Shown here: positions 1 to 6,058 of the stretch, one piece after another | Numbering within the stretch: the first letter of the stretch is position 1 | How the letters are laid out: every line of letters begins with the position of its first letter | NCBI GenBank assembly: GCA_000432015.1 | Contig: HF985506.1 | Coordinates: forward strand, 2,109 to 13,378 | DNA from: Clostridium sp. CAG:1024 | Lineage (GTDB): Bacteria; Bacillota; Clostridia; Christensenellales; CAG-138 | Direction of reading: 5' to 3' | DNA length: 11,270 bases | Notes under the pieces: model-generated | The model's input: only the letters and a program-made list of their open reading frames with translations | Told to the model about the DNA's origin: nothing | The model's database searches: none | Position numbers and translations under genes: made by a program

Positions 1-70
1 TTCTCCGCTCGCTGTGACCCGTTTCCCGTTTTAGCGGCGGCCCCATCGTCCTTTCTTTGGAGTATTCCGT

Positions 71-1405
71 ATGACCCAGCTGCCCGAAGCCTTTCTCCGC
101 CGTATGCACCGTCAGCTCGGCGACCCCGGCTATGCCGATTATCTTTCCGCCATGGAGCGGACGCGTCCCCGTGCTCTGCGCGTCAACACGCTGAAAACAG
201 ACGTTGCGGCGTTTCTTTCGCTTGCGGATGCAGCGCTGACGCCCGACGAGATCGTACCGGAGGGCTTTTTCGTTCCGGAGGACTTCCCGGTCGGAACGAA
301 TCCCCTGCATGCTGCGGGCCTATTCTATATGCAGGAACCGTCCGCGCAGTTTCCGGCGGCGCTGCTCTGCGCAAAACCGCATGAAACGGTGCTGGATCTG
401 TGCGCCGCGCCAGGCGGAAAGACGGGACAGCTCGCCGCAGGGATGCAGAACACCGGGCTTCTCATCGCCAACGAGATCGTTCCGCAGCGTGCGGGCGTGC
501 TCTCCGGCACGTTGGAGCGGCTCGGCGTACAAAATGCAGTCGTTACGAACATGCGGCCGGACGCGCTTTGTCCTCTGCTTTCCGGCAGCTGCGACGCCGT
601 GCTTGTGGACGCGCCCTGCTCGGGCGAGGGCATGTTCCGCAAAGAACCGCAGGCGGTCTGCGATTGGTCGGAAGCGCACGTGCGCGCCTCGGCGGAGCGG
701 CAGCGCCGCATTCTCGAGAGCGCGGCAGTCTGCGTCAAGCCCGGCGGCAGACTGGTCTACTCGACCTGCACCTTCTCCCCCGAGGAGAACGAAGAGACGG
801 TCGCATGGTTCCTCGCCGCACATCCGGCGTTTTCCTGCGCCGCGCAGAAGAGGTTTTATCCGCACACTTCAACGGGCGAGGGCCAATTTGCTGCGCTGCT
901 TCTGCGCGACGATTCCCCCGTGCCCGCCGCAATTGAAAAAACGCAGTCGGGCGGCCGGCGCGTCCCTTCCCGCAAAGGAAAGCCGATCAATCCTGCGACG
1001 GACGCGGCGCTCGATCGTTTTTTCAAAGAAACTATGACTGTGCGCCCCGGAGCGACCCCGCTGTTTCTCCCGGACGGCCGCGTATTTTTGCAGCCGGAAC
1101 GCGTGCCGGACGCGCTCTCCGAGATGCGCGTGCTCTCCTGCGGCGTGCTCGCGGGCGAGCTGCGCGGCGAGCGGTTCCGGCCTGCGCACGCGCTGTTCCT
1201 TGCGTACCCCGGGGACGAATTTTTGACGGCGCTCACACTCGACGGCGCAGCGCTTTTTGCATTTCTTGCAGGTGAAACGGTCCCCTGCGACCCGTCTCTT
1301 ACCGGATACGCCGCAGTCTGCGTACACGGGCATCCGCTGGGCTTCGGGAAGTGCGACCGCGGAACGCTCAAAAACCACCTTCCGAAAGGACTCCGTCTGC
1401 GCTGA
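71..1405 (+). CDS. rsmF: RsmF-like 16S rRNA (cytosine-C5) methyltransferase
   Basis: Complete 444-residue NOL1/NOP2/Sun-family RNA m5C methyltransferase, which transfers a methyl group from S-adenosylmethionine to a cytosine in rRNA. The SAM-binding motif LDLCAAPGGKT lies at residues 108-118. The two family cysteines are visible: Cys183 in DAPCSGEGMF and Cys233 in STCTF (nucleophile and release cysteine by family rule). The N-terminal part (about 1-100) matches the usual RNA-binding lead-in ending in YMQEPSA. Residues from about 300 to the end fit the C-terminal extension seen in Firmicutes RsmF/YebU-type proteins, including FLPDGRVFL and GVLAGELRGERFRPAHAL. The ATG start follows TTTGGAG by 8 nt. 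The next gene begins 52 nt downstream on the same strand, so co-transcription is likely. The family is certain; the exact rRNA position modified is inferred from homologue naming only. Confidence 0.93.
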   Translation: MTQLPEAFLRRMHRQLGDPGYADYLSAMERTRPRALRVNTLKTDVAAFLSLADAALTPDEIVPEGFFVPEDFPVGTNPLHAAGLFYMQEPSAQFPAALLCAKPHETVLDLCAAPGGKTGQLAAGMQNTGLLIANEIVPQRAGVLSGTLERLGVQNAVVTNMRPDALCPLLSGSCDAVLVDAPCSGEGMFRKEPQAVCDWSEAHVRASAERQRRILESAAVCVKPGGRLVYSTCTFSPEENEETVAWFLAAHPAFSCAAQKRFYPHTSTGEGQFAALLLRDDSPVPAAIEKTQSGGRRVPSRKGKPINPATDAALDRFFKETMTVRPGATPLFLPDGRVFLQPERVPDALSEMRVLSCGVLAGELRGERFRPAHALFLAYPGDEFLTALTLDGAALFAFLAGETVPCDPSLTGYAAVCVHGHPLGFGKCDRGTLKNHLPKGLRLR

Positions 1406-1457
1406 GCGGTTCGGAGAAGCATAGAAACATGGCGATCAAAGGAGGATCCGAACAAAC

Positions 1458-2189
1458 ATGAAAATCGCAATCATCGGCGGCACCAACATCGAAACGCTGC
1501 CCATTCCCTATCACGAGCAGGCCGTGTCCACCCCTTACGGTGACGTCATCGTGTTTCACGGCGCGCTGGAGGACGGCGTAGAGGTCATCTTCCTCTCCCG
1601 CCACGGCGTACTCTATGCGCTCGATCCCGGCCAGATCAACTATCGTGCGAACGTATACGCGCTGCATCAGCTCGGCGTCACGCATGTGGTCGGCGCGACC
1701 TCGGTCGGGACCTGCGACTATACCTGCCATCTCGGAAACTTCTGCCTCATCTCGGATTTTCTCGATTTCACAAAATCCCGGGAATCCTCCTTTGAACGCG
1801 AACACAGGCAGGGACTTCACGCGGGCATGGAGGACGTATTCAGCACCACGCTGTCCATGACGCTCGAATCTCTCATCCGCGAGCATAGTCTGCCCTATGC
1901 CGGGCGCGCAGTCTATGCCTGCATGGAGGGTCCGCGCTTTGAGACCGCTGCGGAGATCCGGATGCTGCGGATGCTCGGTGCGCAGGTCGTTGGCATGACG
2001 ATCGTTCCGGAAGCGCCGCTCTGCCGTGAACTCGGCATGGAATATGCGGCTCTCGGCATCGTCGCAAACTACTGCACCGGCATGACGGATGAGGTCACGG
2101 ATCGCGGCATCGGCTGCATCATGGCGGAGCGGCGGAACGATTTCTTCCAGCTCTGCTTCGATCTCGTTCGCCGGCTGGCAAAGTCATAA
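1458..2189 (+). CDS. MTAP/PNP-family purine nucleoside phosphorylase (possible S-methyl-5'-thioinosine phosphorylase)
   Basis: A 243-residue type-I nucleoside phosphorylase, which cleaves a purine nucleoside with phosphate to give the base and a (deoxy/methylthio)ribose-1-phosphate in the cytosol. Visible family motifs are GGTN (7-10, phosphate loop), RHG (48-50), INYRANVYAL (60-69), the ATSVG segment near 80, MEGPRFET (156-163) and GMTIVPEA (179-186). Overall layout is MTAP-like, but the purine-contact loop reads VANYCTG, with Asn204 where adenosine-specific MTAPs have Asp in a TDYD motif. Asn here is the PNP-like choice and suggests a 6-oxopurine substrate (inference). At 243 aa it is shorter than human MTAP (about 280). 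GGAGG lies 12 nt before the ATG, a long spacing. It is probably co-transcribed with the upstream rRNA methyltransferase, and a terminator follows. Confidence 0.85.
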   Translation: MKIAIIGGTNIETLPIPYHEQAVSTPYGDVIVFHGALEDGVEVIFLSRHGVLYALDPGQINYRANVYALHQLGVTHVVGATSVGTCDYTCHLGNFCLISDFLDFTKSRESSFEREHRQGLHAGMEDVFSTTLSMTLESLIREHSLPYAGRAVYACMEGPRFETAAEIRMLRMLGAQVVGMTIVPEAPLCRELGMEYAALGIVANYCTGMTDEVTDRGIGCIMAERRNDFFQLCFDLVRRLAKS

Positions 2190-2230
2190 GCGGCGGCACA
2201 TTTTTTTCGAACAAAACACTTTTTCTGCGA

Positions 2231-2282
2231 ACAAAAAAACGGCTGCATGGGCGCGCGACCCTGTGCAGCCGTCTTTCTTTTT
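2231..2282. terminator. Two-way intrinsic terminator between convergent genes
   Basis: A perfect 8-bp stem, CGGCTGCA (2240-2247) with TGCAGCCG (2264-2271), can extend inward through GGG (2249-2251) and CCC (2259-2261). It is followed on the plus strand by TCTTTCTTTTT. On the minus strand the same stem is followed by TTTTTTTGT (complement of the A-run 2231-2239). It therefore serves both the phosphorylase gene (ending 2189, plus) and the thymidylate synthase gene (ending 2304, minus). Confidence 0.85.
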
Positions 2283-2303
2283 ATGCGTGCGAAACGATCG
2301 CGC

Positions 2304-3062
2304 TCAGCCCTCCGTCCTCGCCGCGCGCAGCAGTTCCAGCGCCTGCGCTTTGCGGATCACATGGCAGTCGGGATTTTGAAAATCGTTCTCCGGACAATAC
2401 CCGAGCGCCGCGCAGGACGGGCCGGCGTCGCGGAACAGATCGGGCGCCGCCTCCTTGCAGAGCCGCAGCATTTTCCATGCCATGTCGCGGATCTCCGCCT
2501 GTGCGTTCCTGCAGCAGCGGATTCGGAACCAGTCGAGCAGCGCGTGCGCGTTCATGCCGACAAGCGCCTTGAACTCCGTCGCCTGCGGCTTGAGATAGCG
2601 CAGGTCCTCCTCCGGGAGTCCCGCTTCGACGCCGGCATCGTACCACTGCTCCGTGAGACGCAGAAGCGCCTCGCCCGACAGCCGGATCGGCGTTCCGTCT
2701 TCAAGCGTGCATTCCACGCTGTGCGCAAGAATGCCGTCCGGCACGACCACATCAAACGAACGTTTCCCGTGTTTATCCACCCGGCCGCTCTTGATGAGGT
2801 AATTGGCCATCCGTTTTCTCACAAGCTGCACCTCCGTCACGCGGGAGTACCCCTCCACGCCGAACAGGAAATAGTCAAATTCCGTTGCGGCAAGGTGGCC
2901 CTTGTCCACGATGGAGCGCACGAGCGCCGCATTATACGGCGACGCGATGATCTCCGACAGTCCTTTCTCCGTGCGTGTGAACCGCGCCGCGACGTCCGTA
3001 TACACCCTTCCGCCGCCCGCGATGAGTACGACGTTCCCGTCACCGACCCGTCCGATGTTCAT
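2304..3062 (-). CDS. thyX: Divergent flavin-dependent thymidylate synthase (ThyX-like)
   Basis: A 252-residue protein of the FAD-dependent thymidylate synthase family, which makes dTMP from dUMP with methylene-tetrahydrofolate and reduced flavin. The family pattern is clear: GHLAATEFDYFLFGVEGYSR (55-74), then QLVRKRMANYLIKSGR (79-94), then FRIRCCRNAQAEIR (179-192), like the ThyX FxNLRxxxxAQWEI helix. The signature RHRx7S is altered: Arg82, Arg84 and Ser92 remain but the middle His is Lys83, and the Glu-Gln before the Ser is Ile-Lys. The tail has Cys217, Cys223 and Cys233 in a GPSC/GYCPE/DCH arrangement that could bind metal (inference). The start was placed at the ATG at 3062 because GGGGAGG lies just upstream and because this ATG overlaps the dCMP deaminase stop as ATGA. 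The pairing with a dUMP-supplying enzyme supports the thymidylate role. Confidence 0.85.
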   Translation of the reverse strand: MNIGRVGDGNVVLIAGGGRVYTDVAARFTRTEKGLSEIIASPYNAALVRSIVDKGHLAATEFDYFLFGVEGYSRVTEVQLVRKRMANYLIKSGRVDKHGKRSFDVVVPDGILAHSVECTLEDGTPIRLSGEALLRLTEQWYDAGVEAGLPEEDLRYLKPQATEFKALVGMNAHALLDWFRIRCCRNAQAEIRDMAWKMLRLCKEAAPDLFRDAGPSCAALGYCPENDFQNPDCHVIRKAQALELLRAARTEG

Positions 3063-3478
3063 ATGACAACCTCCCCGTTTTGATTGATGACACGGACGAT
3101 GCCCGCGTTTTTGATGAGCCGCTTGCAGATCAGACACGGCGTGGCGTCCGCGATGGCGCCGCCGTTTTCAAAGCCCGCAAGATACAGCGTTCCGCCCAGC
3201 ATATCGCGCCGGCTCGCGGAGATGATGGCGTTCTGCTCCGCATGGACAGCCACGCATTTTTCATACTGCTCGCCGTGCGGGATGTTGTTGTGCTCACGCC
3301 AGCAAACGCCGACGTCACAGCAGTTTTCGTCTCCGCGCGGCGCGCCGTTGTAGCCGGTCGCAACGATCTCGTCGTTTTTGACGATGACTGCGCCGTACTG
3401 CCGTCTGAGACAGGTGGATCGTCTCGCGACCTCCGCCGCGATAGAGAGGTAATACGCCTCCTTGCCGATTCGCTGCAT
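3059..3478 (-). CDS. dCMP deaminase (ComEB type)
   Basis: A 139-residue zinc-dependent deoxycytidylate deaminase that converts dCMP to dUMP in the cytosol, the substrate for thymidylate synthase. The catalytic zinc site is intact: His79-Ala-Glu81 (HAEQNAI, Glu as proton shuttle) and PCLIC with Cys115 and Cys118. Upstream, YGAVIVKNDEIVATGYNGAPRG (29-49 region) and the Cys-rich stretch Cys53/Cys54/Cys59 with a later His match the ComEB/dCMP deaminase subgroup rather than cytidine or tRNA deaminases. Length is close to the usual 140-160 aa. The ATG at 3478 is chosen because GGAGG sits 6 nt before it; an in-frame ATG at 3583 would add 35 residues unlike the family. Its TGA overlaps the start of the ThyX gene (ATGA), so the two are translationally coupled. 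Confidence 0.93.
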   Translation of the reverse strand: MQRIGKEAYYLSIAAEVARRSTCLRRQYGAVIVKNDEIVATGYNGAPRGDENCCDVGVCWREHNNIPHGEQYEKCVAVHAEQNAIISASRRDMLGGTLYLAGFENGGAIADATPCLICKRLIKNAGIVRVINQNGEVVI

Positions 3479-3508
3479 GTTTATCCTCCGAACAGGTAGA
3501 TATTGTAT

Positions 3509-3538
3509 ATTAAACCATGGAACGCGCGTTCGTTGCAA
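3509..3538 (-). promoter_or_regulatory. Possible promoter of the dCMP deaminase-thyX pair
   Basis: On the minus strand TTGCAA (3538-3533) and TTTAAT (3514-3509) are 18 nt apart, in an AT-rich patch upstream of the deaminase ribosome site. The -35 box is weak, and alternative -10 choices (TAATAT, TATACA) lie a few bases downstream. It is the best candidate in the 168-nt divergent gap, but only moderate. Confidence 0.35.
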
Positions 3539-3607
3539 GCCGCAGGACAAAAATTTAACGCGGCCGCGAATGCGCTTCTCCATTTTTTGAAAGACTAAGC
3601 GAAAAGT

Positions 3608-3626
3608 ACGGCGGCCCGTCCGCCGT
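3608..3626 (+). other. Short hairpin just upstream of the yetF-like ribosome site
   Basis: A perfect 7-bp inverted repeat, ACGGCGG (3608-3614) and CCGCCGT (3620-3626), has a 5-nt loop and ends two bases before the GGAGG (3629-3633) of the next gene. There is no U-run, so it is not a standard terminator. It could shield or stabilise the leader of the mRNA (inference). Confidence 0.4.
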
Positions 3627-3646
3627 TTGGAGGCGAACCGACACCC

Positions 3647-4375
3647 ATGCTGATCCTGTTCCTGCGCGCTGCGCTGATGTACGCGCTTGTATTTACCGTA
3701 CTCCGCCTAACCGGCAAGCGTCAGATCGCGGATCTCCAGCCTTTTGACCTCCTAATCACGCTCATGATCGCGGATCTGGCCTCCTGCGCCATCGCGGACA
3801 CGGGGATCCCGCTCACCTACAGCGTCGTTCCTATCCTCGCGCTCTACCTTGTGCAGCAGCTCGTGAACTGGATCTGTCTCAAAAGCAGCCGTCTTCGCCG
3901 CGCGCTCTGCGGCAATCCGCTTCTGCTCATTGCGGACGGTGTTTTGCAGGAGGACGTCATGCGCGCGGCAAACTACACCGTGGTCGACCTGCTCGACCAG
4001 CTCCGCGCAAAGGATGTTTTTGACCTCAGCAACGTCAGCTATGCCATTCTTGAAACGAACGGCTCGCTGAGCGTCCTGCAAAAATGTGCATACCAGACGC
4101 CCACCGCGCAGGATCTGGGTCTCCCGCTCAAAAACGACGAAGGACTTGCATACATGCTCGTGCTGGACGGCGTGATCTCCGAGCGCGCTGTGCGCAGCAC
4201 GGGCGTCAGCCGTGACTGGGTGCTGGAACAGCTCAAAAAGGCGGGGATCCGCGACCCACGAGACGTGTTTTTCGCGCAGCTCACGCCGGACGGCACGCTC
4301 TTTATCCAACAGCGGCAGACAAACGGCGCGCGGCAGACCGTGCTCGAAACGGAGGCGAAAAAACATGCGGTTTAA
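3647..4375 (+). CDS. YetF/DUF421 family inner-membrane protein
   Basis: A 242-residue membrane protein of the DUF421 (YetF/YcaP) family, whose biochemical role is not established. Three N-terminal hydrophobic segments are visible at about 1-21, 34-50 and 56-77. The conserved GKRQIADLQPFDLLITLMIADLAS (23-46) lies at the first loop and second helix. The C-terminal cytosolic domain carries the family pattern GNPLLLIADG (89-98), DLLDQLRAKDVFDLSNVSYA (114-133) and ILETNGSLSVL (134-144). Length is typical. The ATG at 3647 gives an intact first helix; GGAGG is 13 nt upstream, farther than usual, with a hairpin directly before it. The gene overlaps the next one by 11 nt. It is divergent from the dCMP deaminase gene, so it should have its own promoter, which I could not place. 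Confidence 0.9.
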   Translation: MLILFLRAALMYALVFTVLRLTGKRQIADLQPFDLLITLMIADLASCAIADTGIPLTYSVVPILALYLVQQLVNWICLKSSRLRRALCGNPLLLIADGVLQEDVMRAANYTVVDLLDQLRAKDVFDLSNVSYAILETNGSLSVLQKCAYQTPTAQDLGLPLKNDEGLAYMLVLDGVISERAVRSTGVSRDWVLEQLKKAGIRDPRDVFFAQLTPDGTLFIQQRQTNGARQTVLETEAKKHAV

Positions 4376-4748
4376 CCGGATCCGACGCACGGTGAATCTC
4401 ATTGTCGCCGCGCTCCTGCTCTTTCTGTTCATCGTGCCGGGGCTGTATCTGTCCCGCACGACGGACGCGATGCTTCGCTTCGTAAACGCGGCGGAACAAG
4501 CGGCGCTCTCCGGCGATCTGCCCCTTGCGCAGCGGGAGCTTTCGGCACTTTCCGAAACAACGCGTGAAAAGCTCCCCGTCTGCAAGCTGTTTCTCGATCA
4601 CGGTGCGGTAGACGCTCTGCTCACGGCGGTCGAAGCGGCGGCGCCGCTGTCTGAGCGTGAGGATCTTCTCGTCGCTGCGGCGGGTCTGCGCTGCGGCGTG
4701 GAGCAACTGCGCGAGATCGAGCTGTTCTCTCTGAAAACGCTGCTGTAA
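4365..4748 (+). CDS. DUF4363-like small membrane-anchored protein
   Basis: A 127-residue protein with a basic N-terminus (MRFNRIRR), one hydrophobic helix at about 9-29, and an alpha-helical remainder rich in Ala, Leu and Glu. It looks like a signal-anchored protein with its C-terminus outside the cytoplasm. Size, topology and position right after a DUF421 gene match DUF4363 proteins, which I recall as frequent DUF421 neighbours in Clostridia; the family assignment rests on that rather than on sharp motifs. The ATG at 4365 is preceded by GGAGG with 9 nt spacing, inside the end of the upstream gene (11-nt overlap), so the two are almost certainly one transcript. No catalytic residue pattern is visible. 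A convergent aldolase gene ends 40 nt beyond its stop. Confidence 0.72.
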   Translation: MRFNRIRRTVNLIVAALLLFLFIVPGLYLSRTTDAMLRFVNAAEQAALSGDLPLAQRELSALSETTREKLPVCKLFLDHGAVDALLTAVEAAAPLSEREDLLVAAAGLRCGVEQLREIELFSLKTLL

Positions 4749-4788
4749 CGCTCTCCGCGCAGGCTGAGGAAACGCCGTTGTCCCGGCT

Positions 4789-5436
4789 TCAGTCCTTCTG
4801 CACGAAATAGCGGTGCAGCATGAACTCCCGCAGATATGCCGCGTTTTCCGCGCTAACGGGCTTCGGCGTGCCGAGCGTGCGCACCATACGGTATACCTCC
4901 GCCGTCATCTCGAGCACCGCTGCCGTTCGGAACGCTTCGTCCATATCGCGGCCGAGGCAGACTGCGCCGTGGTTTGCGAGCAGACAAGCCATGCCGTCTT
5001 TCCCAAGGGCAGCCAGGGCGTTTTGCGCAAGCGCTTTCGTGCCGGGCAGCGCGTATGCGGCGCAGCGCACCGTACCGCCGAGCGACTGCGCAGCCTCGTC
5101 GATAACGGGAGGGATGTCCTCGTGCAGACAAGCGAACACCAGAGACTGCACGGGATGCGTGTGTACGATTGCGCAGATCTCCGGCCGCGCCCCGTAAATG
5201 CCGAGGTGCAGGGCTGTCTCAACGGTCGGCTTGCGTTCGCCCGCGACGCGTTCGCCCGAAAGCGTCATCACAACGACGTCCTCCGGGGAAATGCGGTCAT
5301 ACGCCATGGCAGACGGCGTGATGTAGACCAGTCCCGTCGCCGGGTCACGAAGGCTGAGATTCCCCCATGTCTCGACCGTGAGTTTCTTTTCAAGCAGGCG
5401 CTTGCCCGCGCGCACGAGCGTTTCTCTAAACTCCAT
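4789..5436 (-). CDS. Class II aldolase (L-fuculose-phosphate aldolase type)
   Basis: A 215-residue zinc-dependent class II aldolase/adducin-family enzyme. Members cleave phosphorylated ketoses to DHAP plus an aldehyde, or epimerise or dehydrate related sugar phosphates. Residues matching E. coli FucA are all present at almost the same numbers: Glu73 (PTVETALH), His92 and His94 (VHTHP), and His156 (NHG), giving the zinc site and catalytic Glu. GNLSLR (25-30) and TPSAM (40-44) match the phosphate-binding loops. Start: the ATG at 5436 has GGAGG 6 nt upstream; a GTG at 5454 overlaps the upstream stop but has no good site. It lies 14 nt after the small lipoprotein gene on the same strand. No sugar kinase or isomerase is nearby, so the substrate (fuculose-, rhamnulose-, 5-deoxyribulose- or methylthioribulose-phosphate) is undecided. 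Confidence 0.85.
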   Translation of the reverse strand: MEFRETLVRAGKRLLEKKLTVETWGNLSLRDPATGLVYITPSAMAYDRISPEDVVVMTLSGERVAGERKPTVETALHLGIYGARPEICAIVHTHPVQSLVFACLHEDIPPVIDEAAQSLGGTVRCAAYALPGTKALAQNALAALGKDGMACLLANHGAVCLGRDMDEAFRTAAVLEMTAEVYRMVRTLGTPKPVSAENAAYLREFMLHRYFVQKD

Positions 5437-5450
5437 ATGTTGCCTCCGTT

Positions 5451-5990
5451 TCACTCGTCAAGCAGCGGTTCCAAGATCTCGCAGAGCGCCTCATGCACCG
5501 CAGCATACCCCTCCGGTGCGTCCGCCGCGCTTCCCGACGCATTGATCTCCGTGGCGTCGCCAAAGCAGACGGACAGCCGGAAGGCTTGTTTCTTCCCTTT
5601 GCCCGAGAAACCGTCCCAGTCGCGAACATGCTCCAGCAGGAGAACGTCCGAAAGCGCATCCAGCACGGATGCGTCCGCCGTTCCCTGCACGGCCTCGCCG
5701 TCCTTCTCCGCAAACAGGCACGCCGTACCGTCGCCGTCTCGGAACAGCAAAAACAGCGTTTCCCCGTACCGATAAGAAAAGCTCTCGATCTCCGACGCGG
5801 GCAGCGGCGCATACGGTTCGTCTCCGCTGTCCGGATCGCCCCATCCCTCCGTCTCCGTCGACTCCGGTTCGGCGGCGGGCGCGTCGCTTAGCGCAGCGGT
5901 CCGCGAGGGCGCCTCCGTCCGGACGGGCGCGCAGGCAAGGGTCGGCAGCAGGGCGAGCAGCAGCACGATCGCGGCAATTCGTTTGCACAA
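5451..5990 (-). CDS. Unrecognised small lipoprotein
   Basis: About 179 residues with a lipoprotein-type signal peptide: CKR n-region, hydrophobic core AIVLLLALLPTLA (about 6-19) and Cys20. The residue at -3 is Thr, so the lipobox is imperfect. A Pro/Ala/Ser/Glu-rich linker (about 21-65) leads to a folded domain (about 66-179) with alternating strands (IESFSYRYGETLFLLF), a DG-rich turn, then RLSVCFGDATEINASGS and a closing helix. I recall similar domains in uncharacterised clostridial lipoproteins but cannot name a family. Start: a TTG at 5990 with GGGAG 8 nt upstream is preferred because it gives a standard signal peptide and sits after a terminator hairpin. A GTG at 6062 overlapping the upstream stop would add 24 residues and has only 2-nt spacing to its GGAG. 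The aldolase gene follows after 14 nt. Confidence 0.7.
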   Translation of the reverse strand: MCKRIAAIVLLLALLPTLACAPVRTEAPSRTAALSDAPAAEPESTETEGWGDPDSGDEPYAPLPASEIESFSYRYGETLFLLFRDGDGTACLFAEKDGEAVQGTADASVLDALSDVLLLEHVRDWDGFSGKGKKQAFRLSVCFGDATEINASGSAADAPEGYAAVHEALCEILEPLLDE

Positions 5991-6006
5991 GGGCAACGCT
6001 CCCTTC

Positions 6007-6041
6007 AAAAGAAGCCGGATCCCGCAGAACGCGGACCCGGC
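6007..6041 (-). terminator. Intrinsic terminator after the YghO-like gene
   Basis: A stem of GCCGG (6014-6018) with CCGGC (6037-6041) continues inward through TCC/GGA and GC/GC, with one mismatch, one bulge and a 5-nt loop (6026-6030). On the minus strand it is followed at once by TTCTTTT (6013-6007). It starts 18 nt after the YghO-like stop and ends 17 nt before the preferred lipoprotein start. It would therefore stop or attenuate read-through into the lipoprotein-aldolase pair. Confidence 0.6.
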
Positions 6042-6058
6042 GGAAGTCGGCGGATTCG

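Noticed and set aside
1409..1453. GTTCGGA/TCCGAAC inverted repeat around the phosphorylase ribosome site
   Set aside because: The arms are only 7 bp with a 31-nt loop; no alternative pairing or ligand-binding core supports a riboswitch.
1429..1461. A 10-codon reading frame ending in ATGA over the phosphorylase start
   Set aside because: It has no well-spaced ribosome site of its own and no attenuator-like codon run; a short frame of this kind is expected by chance.
2247..3083. Long plus-strand open frame (278 codons) opposite thyX
   Set aside because: It begins inside the terminator stem, has no ribosome site and mirrors the codons of the real gene.
3559..3568. CGCGGCCGCG 10-bp palindrome in the divergent gap
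   Set aside because: Short GC palindromes are common at this base composition, and it does not line up with either promoter candidate.
4749..4788. Possible terminator between the convergent DUF4363 and aldolase genes
   Set aside because: Only a 4-bp GCCG/CGGC stem or a weak CTGA/TCAG pairing can form, with no T-run on either strand.
4813..5775. Plus-strand open frame (320 codons) opposite the aldolase and small lipoprotein
   Set aside because: It spans two minus-strand genes and their junction, has no recognisable domain, and has an Arg/Ser/Ala-rich composition typical of antisense frames.
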